DNA of 64,000 nucleotides from Piscibacillus sp052246295 (GTDB taxonomy: Bacteria > Bacillota > Bacilli > Bacillales > Alkalibacillaceae), in NCBI GenBank assembly GCA_052246295.1, contig JBQQCO010000002.1, one strand, 5' to 3'. Shown here piece by piece: positions 31,932 through 40,219 of this stretch. The position numbers were made by a program, and so were the translations under genes. The notes below the pieces were generated by a model. It had not been told where the DNA came from and made no database searches. It saw only the letters and a program-made list of their open reading frames with translations. Positions within the stretch are counted from its first letter, which is position 1. Every line of letters begins with the position of its first letter.

Positions 31932-33017
31932 ATGGCTAAATTAGATGAAACACTTACTATGCTGAAAGATCTAACAGATGCCAAAGGGATTCCTGGGAAT
32001 GAAAAGGAACCGCGTGATGTCATGAATAAGTACATAACGCCACATGCGGATGAAGTGACTCAGGATCATTTGGGTAGCTTAATCGCGAAGAAAACTGGTG
32101 AGGAGAATGGACCAAAAGTTATGGTCGCAGGTCACTTAGATGAAGTTGGTTTCATGGTGACTCGCATCGATAAAAATGGCTTTATCTTTTTCCAACCAGT
32201 TGGTGGTTGGTGGAACCAAGTTATGTTAGCTCAACGCGTTACTATTATGACGCGCAAAGGTGACGTAACAGGTGTAATTGGTTCTAAACCACCACATATC
32301 TTATCAGCTGAAGCACGTAAGAAACCGGTTGAAATTAAAGATATGTTTATTGATATCGGGGCTGCAGACAAGGAAGAAGCAGAAGAATTTGGTGTCCGCC
32401 CAGGCGATTCAATTGTTCCTTATTTTGAATTCACTCCGATGAAAAACGATAAGGTGCTTCTTGCTAAGGCATGGGACAACCGTATTGGTTGCGCAATTGC
32501 CATTGAAGTCCTTAAGCGTCTGAAAAATGAATCACACCCTAACGTTGTTTATGGTGTAGGAACAGTTCAAGAGGAAATTGGTTTACGTGGTGCAGGTACT
32601 TCTGCACATGCTGTACAGCCGGACATCGGCTTTGGTGTAGATGTAGGAATTGCTGGGGATATGCCAGGTGTGGATGATAAAGATGCAGCAAGTGAATTAG
32701 GTAAAGGGCCTCAAATTGTTCTTTACGATGCATCAATGGTTTCACATAAAGGCGTCCGCGACTTAGTCATCGATACAGCAGAAGAGCATAATATTCCATT
32801 CCAATACGAGTCTATGCCTGGTGGTGGAACTGACTCAGGTAAGATTCACTTAACTGGTGACGGTGTTCCATCATTATCTATTACAGTACCGACTCGTTAC
32901 ATTCATTCACATGCAGCTATGCTACATCGTGATGATTTTGAGAATACAGTTAATCTACTTGTTCACGTCATTAAAAAATTAGATCGTGAAACAGTTGAAA
33001 ACCTAACTTTTAACTAA
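31932..33017 (+). CDS. ysdC: M42-family metallo-aminopeptidase YsdC
   Basis: 361 residues, ATG at 31932 after GGAGGTAGAGC. Metal ligands are in MVAGHLDEVGFMVT (His/Asp), AKAWDNRIGCAIAI (Asp), TVQEEIGLRGAGTSA (Glu-Glu), FGVDVG (Asp) and a C-terminal RYIHSHAAMLHRDD (His). It is a di-metal tetrahedral aminopeptidase of the PepA/TET type, active on short peptides in the cytosol. A terminator and the repeat array follow. Confidence 0.93.
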   Translation: MAKLDETLTMLKDLTDAKGIPGNEKEPRDVMNKYITPHADEVTQDHLGSLIAKKTGEENGPKVMVAGHLDEVGFMVTRIDKNGFIFFQPVGGWWNQVMLAQRVTIMTRKGDVTGVIGSKPPHILSAEARKKPVEIKDMFIDIGAADKEEAEEFGVRPGDSIVPYFEFTPMKNDKVLLAKAWDNRIGCAIAIEVLKRLKNESHPNVVYGVGTVQEEIGLRGAGTSAHAVQPDIGFGVDVGIAGDMPGVDDKDAASELGKGPQIVLYDASMVSHKGVRDLVIDTAEEHNIPFQYESMPGGGTDSGKIHLTGDGVPSLSITVPTRYIHSHAAMLHRDDFENTVNLLVHVIKKLDRETVENLTFN

Positions 33018-33019
33018 AG

Positions 33020-33055
33020 TGAAAAAGCTGTCCAAACAAATTGGACAGCTTTTTT
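33020..33055 (+). terminator. ysdC terminator
   Basis: AAAAAGCTGTCCAA (33022-33035) pairs with TTGGACAGCTTTTT (33041-33054). Its T-run merges into the first unit of the repeat array. Confidence 0.85.
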
Positions 33056-33200
33056 ATCGGTCCCTTTTCGGAATTTATCGGTCCCTTTTCGGAATTTATC
33101 GGTCCCTTTTCGGAATTTATCGGTCCCTTTTCGGAATTTATCGGTCCCTTTTCGGAATTTATCGGTCCCTTTTCGGAATTTATCGGTCCCTTTTCCCGAA
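33053..33200 (+). repeat. seven tandem copies of a 21-bp unit
   Basis: Unit starts at 33053, 33074, 33095, 33116, 33137, 33158 and 33179. Each begins TTTATCGGTCCC and ends TTTTCGGAA; the last copy diverges after TTTT. Six units are identical, with no spacers. Because 21 is a multiple of three, the array stays open in frames on both strands, but no gene is implied. Confidence 0.95.
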
Positions 33201-33284
33201 TATATATCGATCCGCGTTAAGGGAAATAACCTCATGATATAAATAGCACCAACCGGATGTGATTGGTGCGTTACATAATAGGTA

Positions 33285-33497
33285 TTAAAGTTTTTGTGCC
33301 TCTTGTTCTAAAATCGTTAGCATTTGATCTTTTTCATCTTCATTTGCACTTTGCCAAATCATCTCGAATAGCACACCTAGACCCGGGAGCATTTTCTCTT
33401 CTCCACTTTTAATTGCGTCTAAAATGGTTGCTTCTAATTCTTCTTCATTATTTCCAGCAATATTACTTTTAATGGCTTTTCTTAAATTTAAATCCAA
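33285..33497 (-). CDS. sspI: small acid-soluble spore protein I
   Basis: 70 residues from TTG at 33497 (AAGAGGTGACCATA before it on the minus strand); an in-frame GTG at 33506 is part of the ribosome binding site. The start MDLNLRKAIKSNIAGNNEEE and the conserved SGEEKMLPGLGVLFEMIWQ match SspI of Bacillus. It is made in the forespore. It lies opposite to ysdC and ysgA in the same place as in B. subtilis. Confidence 0.93.
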   Translation of the reverse strand: MDLNLRKAIKSNIAGNNEEELEATILDAIKSGEEKMLPGLGVLFEMIWQSANEDEKDQMLTILEQEAQKL

Positions 33498-33595
33498 TAT
33501 GGTCACCTCTTTTTAATTATACATTTTACGTGTAGTTTGACCATTTCATACTAAACTATGTATGATGGTATCAAAAACAAATTAGGAGAACTGTC

Positions 33596-34342
33596 ATGAT
33601 TGAATCAAAACAGAATAAAAACATTAAAGAATGGAAAAAATTACATAAAAAGAAATATCGTGACGATCATGGTCAATTTCTAGTTGAAGGTTGGCATTTA
33701 GTTGAAGAGGCTATAAAGAGCAACTGGATGATTGAAAACATTATTGTTACTGAAAATGAAGAAATACCAATTTCGTGGAGTCAGAATAACGTGACGTTGG
33801 TCAGCGATGATGTGTTTAAAGACTTATCACAAACCGAAACACCACAAGGGATCATGGCAGTTGTTCATCAAAAAGAGGAGCTCCCAAAAGAAGCGTTTCG
33901 AAAAGTTTTATTATTAGATGCGGTTCAGGACCCTGGTAATGTGGGAACAATTATTAGAAGCGCTCTAGCATTTAATATAGATGCCGTGATTTTAGGAAAA
34001 GGTACAGTCGACCTGTTTCATGATAAAGTGGTTAGAGCGACACAAGGTGCGATATTCCATATTCCCGTCGTACGTGGTAATTTATTTCATTGGATTGAAG
34101 AGCTTAACCAAAAAGATATCCCTGTATATGGAACTGCCTTAGAACAAAACGCGAAGCCATTGAATAGCATTAAAACAAATGATTTTGCTGTTATAGTAGG
34201 GAATGAAGGAAATGGAGTTAATCAAGATATTCTGGATCAAGTAACAGAAACGATTTATATTCCGATTAATGAAAACAGCGAATCATTAAACGTGGGTGTA
34301 GCAACTAGTATAGTGCTATATCACTTTACACTTCTGACTTGA
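33596..34342 (+). CDS. ysgA: SpoU-family rRNA methyltransferase YsgA
   Basis: 248 residues, ATG at 33596 after TTAGGAGAACTGTC. The N-terminal substrate-binding domain has KKYRDDHGQFLVEGWHLVEE. The SPOUT knot follows with LLDAVQDPGNVGTIIRSALA, VVRATQGAIFHIPVV, VGNEGNGVNQDIL and INENSESLNVGVATSIVLY. Predicted 2'-O-ribose methylation of rRNA using AdoMet; exact target not known from sequence. Confidence 0.9.
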   Translation: MIESKQNKNIKEWKKLHKKKYRDDHGQFLVEGWHLVEEAIKSNWMIENIIVTENEEIPISWSQNNVTLVSDDVFKDLSQTETPQGIMAVVHQKEELPKEAFRKVLLLDAVQDPGNVGTIIRSALAFNIDAVILGKGTVDLFHDKVVRATQGAIFHIPVVRGNLFHWIEELNQKDIPVYGTALEQNAKPLNSIKTNDFAVIVGNEGNGVNQDILDQVTETIYIPINENSESLNVGVATSIVLYHFTLLT

Positions 34343-34367
34343 TAAAATTTGAAATATTATCTATAAT
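34339..34367 (+). promoter_or_regulatory. promoter of the pheST leader
   Basis: TTGATA (34339-34344), 17-bp spacer, TATAAT (34362-34367), overlapping the ysgA stop. Confidence 0.75.
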
Positions 34368-34374
34368 ACATTTT

Positions 34375-34642
34375 AGATACAATTGAATGTTTAAAAGCTG
34401 TGAATGAGACAAGTAAGCTTTTTTGTTTATTGATTAACAGGGAAGAGTACCTCAGACTGAAAGTACTCTATCAATTGAAAAGCCGAATTTCACTCAGGAG
34501 CTGGAACTTGGACCGTTAGAGCGTAAAGGTTTCCCGGCAGTTCGTCCGTTATCGAAATGAAGTGGATTACGAAGCATGTAATCAATTAGGGTGGTAACAC
34601 GGAATCAAACTCGTCCCTTTGTTATAGGGAGGAGTTTTTTAT
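34375..34642 (+). ncRNA. T-box riboswitch, phenylalanine
   Basis: T-box sequence AGGGTGGTAACACGG at 34588-34602, followed by the terminator ACTCGTCCC ... GGGAGGAGT with a T-run to about 34640. Stem I begins near 34397 (GCTGTGAATGAGACAAGTA). A TTC specifier lies in CCGAATTTCACTCAGGAGC (about 34490). Controls pheS and pheT. Confidence 0.9.
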
Positions 34643-34671
34643 TTTGTAAAATTTTTTGAGGAGGATCAAGG

Positions 34672-35706
34672 GTGAAAGAACGTTTAAAAGAAATTAAAGC
34701 AGAAGCGTTGGAACAAATTCAATCAGCTGTAGATGAGAAGAAGCTTCAAGATGTTAGAGTCTACTTTTTAGGAAAAAAAGGTCAGATTACAGAAGTGCTA
34801 AAAGGCATGGGTAAACTCTCTAAAGAAGAACGCCCTGTTATTGGTCAATTAGCAAATGAAGTTCGCGATGAAATTACAGAGGCATTAGAAAGCAAGCAAG
34901 CGAAGTTAGAGCAAGCTGCTTTAGAACAACAACTTAAAGAAGAATCGATTGATGTGACGTTACCTGGTCGTCCGGTGCAAGAAGGTGGACCCCATTTATT
35001 AAGAAAAGTCATCCGAAATATTGAAGATCTCTTCACAAGCATGGGATATGCGGTTGCAGAAGGACCAGAAGTTGAAACAGATTTTTACAACTTTGAGTCG
35101 TTAAACTTACCAAAAAATCACCCAGCTCGTGATATGCAAGACACCTTTTTCATTACGGAAGAATTATTAATGCGTACGCAAACCTCACCAGTTCAGGCTC
35201 GTACGTTAAGAAAACATGAAGGTAAAGGGCCTGTAAAAATCATTTGCCCGGGTAAGGTTTACCGTCGTGACACAGATGACGCAACACACTCACACCAATT
35301 TACACAAATTGAAGGGCTATATGTAGATGAGAATATCCGTATGAGTGATTTAAAAGGGACATTAAACACATTTGCAAAGCACATGTTTGGTGAAGACCGT
35401 GCGATTCGTTTACGTCCAAGTTTCTTCCCGTTTACTGAACCATCAGTTGAGATGGATATCTCTTGTAAAATTTGTAATGGCGATGGTTGTTCGGTTTGTA
35501 AAGGATCGGGCTGGATTGAAATTCTAGGTGCAGGAATGGTTCACCCGAACGTCCTTGAAATGGCAGGTTTCGATTCGAAGAAATATTCAGGATTTGCTTT
35601 TGGAATGGGTCCAGAGCGAATTGCGATGTTGAAATACGGTGTTGAAGACATTCGTCATTTCTACACAAACGACATTCGATTCTTAAAGCAATTCCACGGT
35701 GTATAA
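34672..35706 (+). CDS. pheS: phenylalanyl-tRNA synthetase alpha subunit
   Basis: 344 residues from GTG at 34672 after GAGGAGGATCAAG. An N-terminal coiled coil (about 1-90) binds tRNA. Class II motifs are HPARDMQDTFFITEE, FTQIEGLYVDENI and the C-terminal GFAFGMGPERIAMLKYG. A Cys-rich insert (CKICNGDGCSVCKGSG, about 263-278) is common in Bacillus PheS. It forms the alpha2-beta2 enzyme with PheT, 18 bp downstream. Confidence 0.97.
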   Translation: MKERLKEIKAEALEQIQSAVDEKKLQDVRVYFLGKKGQITEVLKGMGKLSKEERPVIGQLANEVRDEITEALESKQAKLEQAALEQQLKEESIDVTLPGRPVQEGGPHLLRKVIRNIEDLFTSMGYAVAEGPEVETDFYNFESLNLPKNHPARDMQDTFFITEELLMRTQTSPVQARTLRKHEGKGPVKIICPGKVYRRDTDDATHSHQFTQIEGLYVDENIRMSDLKGTLNTFAKHMFGEDRAIRLRPSFFPFTEPSVEMDISCKICNGDGCSVCKGSGWIEILGAGMVHPNVLEMAGFDSKKYSGFAFGMGPERIAMLKYGVEDIRHFYTNDIRFLKQFHGV

Positions 35707-35724
35707 GGGAGGAGTGAATAAACG

Positions 35725-38151
35725 ATGTTAGTATCAAGGAAATGGTTAGAACAATACGTTGATTTAGACGGAATTCATACAAATGATTTAGCAGAAGACA
35801 TGACAAAGAGTGGTCTTGAAGTTGAAGAGGTTAGAGGCCCTATTTTAAATGATGACAAGATTGTTGTAGGTTATGTCAAAGAATGTGTGCAACATCCGAA
35901 TGCGGATAAATTAAATTTATGCCAAGTAGATGTTGGAGAAGGTGAGTTAGCACAAATTGTATGTGGAGCTCCGAATGTAGCTGAAGGCCAACACGTTATT
36001 GTTGCAAAACCAGGTGCTCGTCTTCCGGGTGGCTTGAAAATTAAAAAAGCAAAACTACGTGGAGAAGCATCGGAAGGGATGATCTGCTCATTACAAGAAT
36101 TAGGTTATGATGAGAAAAACGTTCCTGAAGAATATAAAGATGGTATATATGTGATTCATCAAGAGGTGACAGTTGGAGAACCAGCTTGCCCTTTATTAAA
36201 CCTTGATGATGAAATTATTGAAATTGAGCTTACGGCTAATCGTTCTGATTGTTTAAGCATGATCGGAGTCGCTTATGAAGTAGCGGCTATTTATGAAAAA
36301 GAGATTAAGTTACCTGAACCAGATGTTCTAATTGCTCAAGAACCTTCAAGTGACTATATCTCAGTAAAAATTCAAGATCAAGAGGCTAACCCTTATTATG
36401 GTGCATGGGTTATTAAAGATCTTAAGGTTCAATCATCACCTCAGTGGTTACAAAATCGATTAATCAGTGCAGGGATTCGTCCTATCAATAATGTAGTTGA
36501 CGTGACGAACTATGTTTTAATCGAGTATGGTCAGCCATTACACGCATTCGATTATGACCGTTTTGATTCAAAAGAAGTTGTAACCCGTATGGCGCATGAA
36601 GGTGAAACGATTAAAACATTAGATGGAGAAGAACGTGTTCTAACACCTCAACATTTAGTCATTACGAATGGAAAAGAAGCACATGCCATTGCTGGTGTGA
36701 TGGGTGGAGAAGAATCGGAAGTTCAAAATGATACGACAACAATTTTACTTGAAGCGGCTTACTTCAACCCTGGTGTCGTACGTCAAGGTTCTAAAGACCA
36801 CGGGCTTCGTAGTGAAGCTAGCGCGCGCTTTGAGAAAGGTATCGATATTACAAGAGTAAAAGAGGCAGCAGCAAGAGCAGCTGAATTATTAGTAGGTATT
36901 GCTGGTGGAAAAGTACTTGGTGAAATGGTTGAGGCTGGATCAACTGAATGGACACCAACATCAGTAACGTTTAACGCTAGAGAAATTAATCAAAAAATTG
37001 GAACTGAGATTACAGTTGATGAAATGAAGAATATCATTGAGCGTTTACGTTTCGACTATGAATTAAATGGTGAAACATTTACAGTAAAAGCACCAGCTCG
37101 CAGGCAAGATATTGCTATAAAAGAAGATATGGTGGAAGAAATAGCGCGTATGTATGGTTACGACCGAATTCCATATACATTACCTGTAGGTGTCATGAAT
37201 CAAGGAGGTTTAACCAAACGCCAGAAGCTTCATAGAGAAGTTAATCACTATTTACAAAAAGCTGGATTAAATGAATCCTTAACTTACTCCTTAACAAAAC
37301 AAGAATGGTCAAATCAATTCGTTAGTCCTGAGATTAAAGAGCAAAACTATGAACCAGTTGGATTAGCATTGCCTATGACAGACTTGCACAGCCACCTGCG
37401 GTTAAGTGCTATACCTGAACTATTATCTAGTGTTCAACATAATGTCGCACGCAATCAGTACAATGTTGCTTTATATGAAATTGGTTCAATTTACTTGCAA
37501 GAACAAAAAGATGAACAACCATCAGAAAATGTTCGAGTTGCTGCAGCCGTAACAGGTCTATGGGAAAACCATCCATGGCAAGGAGAGAAGAAACCTGTTG
37601 ATTTCTTTACCGTTAAAGGGATTTTAGAGGGGTTATTTGATCATTTATTAGACGAAGAAGTTGTGTTTGAAAAGGCTGATTTAGACAGATTACATCCTGG
37701 CCGTACAGCTGTTATGAAGTTGAAAAATGACGTGATTGGTTACGTTGGCCAGCTGCATCCTTTAGTGCAGAAAGAATATGACTTACAAGAGACTTATGTA
37801 TTTGATCTAAACTTAGATCAAGTTTTAGATGCTGTTACGAATAATGAGTCATACCGTATGATTTCGAAGTACCCTGCAACTGCACAAGATTTAGCATTTG
37901 TGGTAGACCGTGATTTACCTGCAAAACAATTAGAAAAAGCGATTTTAGAACAGGGTCAACCTCATTTAGAGTCAGTACGTGTATTTGATGTTTATCAAGG
38001 TGAGCATATGGAAGAAGGTAAGAAATCCATTGCATTCAACCTGTTATTCCAAAATGACGAACGCACATTGAAAGATGAAGAAATAGAGGAAGCAAGACAC
38101 ACAATTGTTAAACATCTTGAAAAAGAATACAGTGCTGTATTAAGAGGATAA
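35725..38151 (+). CDS. pheT: phenylalanyl-tRNA synthetase beta subunit
   Basis: 808 residues, ATG at 35725 after GGGAGGAGTGAATAAACG. Domains in order: EMAP-type tRNA-binding fold (about 40-150, PNADKLNLCQVDVGEGE), B3/4 editing domain (about 210-390), B5 (about 400-475), the catalytic-like core, and the FDX-ACB anticodon domain at the end (SKYPATAQDLAFVVDRDLPA). Full length for the family. Confidence 0.97.
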   Translation: MLVSRKWLEQYVDLDGIHTNDLAEDMTKSGLEVEEVRGPILNDDKIVVGYVKECVQHPNADKLNLCQVDVGEGELAQIVCGAPNVAEGQHVIVAKPGARLPGGLKIKKAKLRGEASEGMICSLQELGYDEKNVPEEYKDGIYVIHQEVTVGEPACPLLNLDDEIIEIELTANRSDCLSMIGVAYEVAAIYEKEIKLPEPDVLIAQEPSSDYISVKIQDQEANPYYGAWVIKDLKVQSSPQWLQNRLISAGIRPINNVVDVTNYVLIEYGQPLHAFDYDRFDSKEVVTRMAHEGETIKTLDGEERVLTPQHLVITNGKEAHAIAGVMGGEESEVQNDTTTILLEAAYFNPGVVRQGSKDHGLRSEASARFEKGIDITRVKEAAARAAELLVGIAGGKVLGEMVEAGSTEWTPTSVTFNAREINQKIGTEITVDEMKNIIERLRFDYELNGETFTVKAPARRQDIAIKEDMVEEIARMYGYDRIPYTLPVGVMNQGGLTKRQKLHREVNHYLQKAGLNESLTYSLTKQEWSNQFVSPEIKEQNYEPVGLALPMTDLHSHLRLSAIPELLSSVQHNVARNQYNVALYEIGSIYLQEQKDEQPSENVRVAAAVTGLWENHPWQGEKKPVDFFTVKGILEGLFDHLLDEEVVFEKADLDRLHPGRTAVMKLKNDVIGYVGQLHPLVQKEYDLQETYVFDLNLDQVLDAVTNNESYRMISKYPATAQDLAFVVDRDLPAKQLEKAILEQGQPHLESVRVFDVYQGEHMEEGKKSIAFNLLFQNDERTLKDEEIEEARHTIVKHLEKEYSAVLRG

Positions 38152-38161
38152 TTGAAATAGC

Positions 38162-38200
38162 CGATGTTAGGTTATAATACCTAACATCGGCTTTTTTACT
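38162..38200 (+). terminator. pheST terminator
   Basis: GCCGATGTTAGG (38160-38171) pairs with CCTAACATCGGC (38181-38192), followed by TTTTTTAC. Confidence 0.85.
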
Positions 38201-38278
38201 TCTTGTATCGCTAAGTTCTCACCATATTAAGGCGAGGTTTCGTCGAATAAGGCTCTCCAGAATGTCTGTAATGGCAAC

Positions 38279-39202
38279 TTAAGCTTTTCCCTGTGCCTTC
38301 TTTGTATTGGCAAAATGTACTTTTGCCACTTTGTCTAAATAATCGTGACCCTTCATACTGATGATCTTTTTAATTTGCTGATCGACAATTTTAGAAGCGC
38401 CTTTTTGTAAGTCGAAACCTATGTCCTTCGATAATCGATTGATTTCGTATATAAAACGATACCTTGCAATCATTGAAGCTGCTGCAACGGAGGTTGAATA
38501 GCTTTCTGCCTTAGTCATAAATGTTAGCTCTGAATGTGATGTCTCACCTGTTGCTTTAACATGATTGTAAAAGATTTCAGGTTTACAAAATTGGTCCACC
38601 AAAATACCGCTTGGTTTAATGGTATTGTCCATCTTAATTAACACATTCTTAATCGCATGGTGATGCATCCAAGCTTTCATACGACCTTGAGTCCAGCCGC
38701 TACGTTGTAGTTTGTTATATTTTTCATTACTTAAAGTTAATGAACTATAAACGATATCGGTTTTAAGGACGTCTTTAACAATAGACTTTATTGTTGGGTC
38801 CTTCATCGTTTTTGAATCTTTGACCCCTAATTCCCGTAATAATGCTTGTTGTTTTTCAGTGGCATACACTGCAGCGACCGTAATTGGCCCAAAATAATCG
38901 CCCGTTCCTGCTTCGTCCGACCCAATGTGATCCTTCTTAAGAAAACTCGGTAACTGTTCATCTGTTTTTGTCGATTTAGAGCTGGAGTTTGATGCGGTGC
39001 TAGTATCCCATTTATTAGCTTCTTCAGTGTGTTGAGGACCTTGGAACATAACTTTACCAGATTCGTATGCAGTTATTTTGCAACCATTCATCGTGGCAGC
39101 TAATATTGAGTACGGTGGTTTATTGGACTCACGATAGGGTGAGTAATAGTTAACTAATTTTTTCATTTCATCAGGTTTAAGTTTTATGACAGATTGTCCC
39201 AT
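38279..39202 (-). CDS. rnhC: ribonuclease HIII
   Basis: 307 residues, ATG at 39202. An N-terminal TBP-like DNA-binding domain (about 1-85) carries PPYSILAATMNGCKITAYES. The catalytic domain has GSDEAGTGDYFGPITVAAVY (Asp-Glu pair), later acidic residues in ILVDQFCKPE and AESYSTSVAAASMIARYRF. It removes RNA from RNA-DNA hybrids. It runs against pheT and zapA, as in B. subtilis. Confidence 0.93.
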   Translation of the reverse strand: MGQSVIKLKPDEMKKLVNYYSPYRESNKPPYSILAATMNGCKITAYESGKVMFQGPQHTEEANKWDTSTASNSSSKSTKTDEQLPSFLKKDHIGSDEAGTGDYFGPITVAAVYATEKQQALLRELGVKDSKTMKDPTIKSIVKDVLKTDIVYSSLTLSNEKYNKLQRSGWTQGRMKAWMHHHAIKNVLIKMDNTIKPSGILVDQFCKPEIFYNHVKATGETSHSELTFMTKAESYSTSVAAASMIARYRFIYEINRLSKDIGFDLQKGASKIVDQQIKKIISMKGHDYLDKVAKVHFANTKKAQGKA

Positions 39203-39336
39203 AATTAGGCTCCTTTTTTTATACTATAATTATTATATCATGCTGTTAAAAACTATGAATCCAAAATATCTACTTTCCCAATTCTATTAAAACGTGTTAC
39301 TATATGGTTTAGAAATGTATTTGAGGAGGACTCGTG

Positions 39337-39600
39337 ATGTCAGAGTCAAGTAAAAACAGAATCACAGTCGAAATAAATAACCGTAAATTCACCGTTGTTG
39401 GTGAAGAGTCTACTGAACATATAAAAATGGTAGCAAGCTTAGTTGACCAAAAGATGGAAGAATTTCGCTATGCTAAGCCTTCTTTAGATACATCACAGCT
39501 CGCTGTACTAACTGCTCTAAATACTATGAGTGATTACTTAAAATTAAAAGACGAATACAATGCACTAGTGCAGAAAGAAAGGAAGAAGAATAGACGATAA
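39337..39600 (+). CDS. zapA: cell division protein ZapA
   Basis: 87 residues from ATG at 39337 behind TGAGGAGGACTC; a GTG directly before it (39334) could also serve. The globular head (NRITVEINNRKFTVVGEEST, HIKMVASLVDQKM) is followed by a coiled coil (LKLKDEYNALVQKERKKN). It promotes FtsZ bundling at midcell. cvpA starts one base after the stop. Confidence 0.9.
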   Translation: MSESSKNRITVEINNRKFTVVGEESTEHIKMVASLVDQKMEEFRYAKPSLDTSQLAVLTALNTMSDYLKLKDEYNALVQKERKKNRR

Positions 39601-39601
39601 A

Positions 39602-40141
39602 ATGGTTAGTTTAATACTCTTTATACTACTAATATTAGGATTTTTAATCGGTTTAAAACGTGGTTTTATACTACAAATATTACACCTGACAGGATTTATA
39701 GTAGCTTTCGTCATAGCGATCTTGTATTTCAGAGACTTAGCTGAACACTTAGAGCTTTGGATTCCATATCCACAACTTAGTGAAGATTCGTTTTGGGGAG
39801 ATTTGTCTAATTCTGTAGATTTAGAACATGCGTTTTACAATGCTATTGCATTCTTTGTTATTTTTATTGTTATAAAAATTATTATGCAGATTGTAGCTAA
39901 TTTACTAGATTTTGTTGCTCATTTACCAGTGTTAAATAGTATCAACAATTTGCTAGGAGCAATTTTTGGATTGATAGAGATGTATGTGATCTTATTTGTC
40001 ATTCTTTTCTTTGCATCTCTAGTGCCAATGGATACGGTGCAAGATTTAATTAATGACTCTACCCTGGCTACATTTATAATAGAGAAGACGCCTGTTATTT
40101 CAGAACAATTAAAGGATAAATGGTTTACAACTTTAAATTAA
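39602..40141 (+). CDS. yshB: CvpA-family membrane protein YshB
   Basis: 179 residues, ATG at 39602, using AAAGAAAGGAAG at the end of zapA. Four membrane helices, at about 2-20, 26-45, 78-98 and 115-140, with LKRGFILQILHLTGFIVAF typical of CvpA proteins. In B. subtilis it lies in the same order between zapA and polX. Molecular role unknown; related proteins are linked to colicin V export and envelope function in enterics. Confidence 0.85.
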   Translation: MVSLILFILLILGFLIGLKRGFILQILHLTGFIVAFVIAILYFRDLAEHLELWIPYPQLSEDSFWGDLSNSVDLEHAFYNAIAFFVIFIVIKIIMQIVANLLDFVAHLPVLNSINNLLGAIFGLIEMYVILFVILFFASLVPMDTVQDLINDSTLATFIIEKTPVISEQLKDKWFTTLN

Positions 40142-40147
40142 ACTTTG

Positions 40148-40184
40148 AGAGGTTACTCAACAACTGAGTCAACCTCTCTTTTGT
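40148..40184 (+). terminator. terminator between cvpA and polX
   Basis: AGAGGTTACTCA (40148-40159) pairs with TGAGTCAACCTCT (40165-40177) with one bulge, followed by CTTTTGT. Confidence 0.75.
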
Positions 40185-40219
40185 ATGTAGTTATTACATT
40201 CTGTAAAGGTGGTTTATTC

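Noticed and set aside
33053..33200. Possible CRISPR array
   Set aside because: The units are directly adjacent with no spacers, and no cas genes are in the window.
33014..33237. Two opposing open frames with repeated heptapeptides (YRSLFGI and FRKGTDK)
   Set aside because: They exist only because the 21-bp repeat is a multiple of three and lacks stops. No ribosome binding site and they overlap a terminator.
40145..40219. N-terminal extension of PolX
   Set aside because: It reads through a terminator hairpin and has no ribosome binding site.
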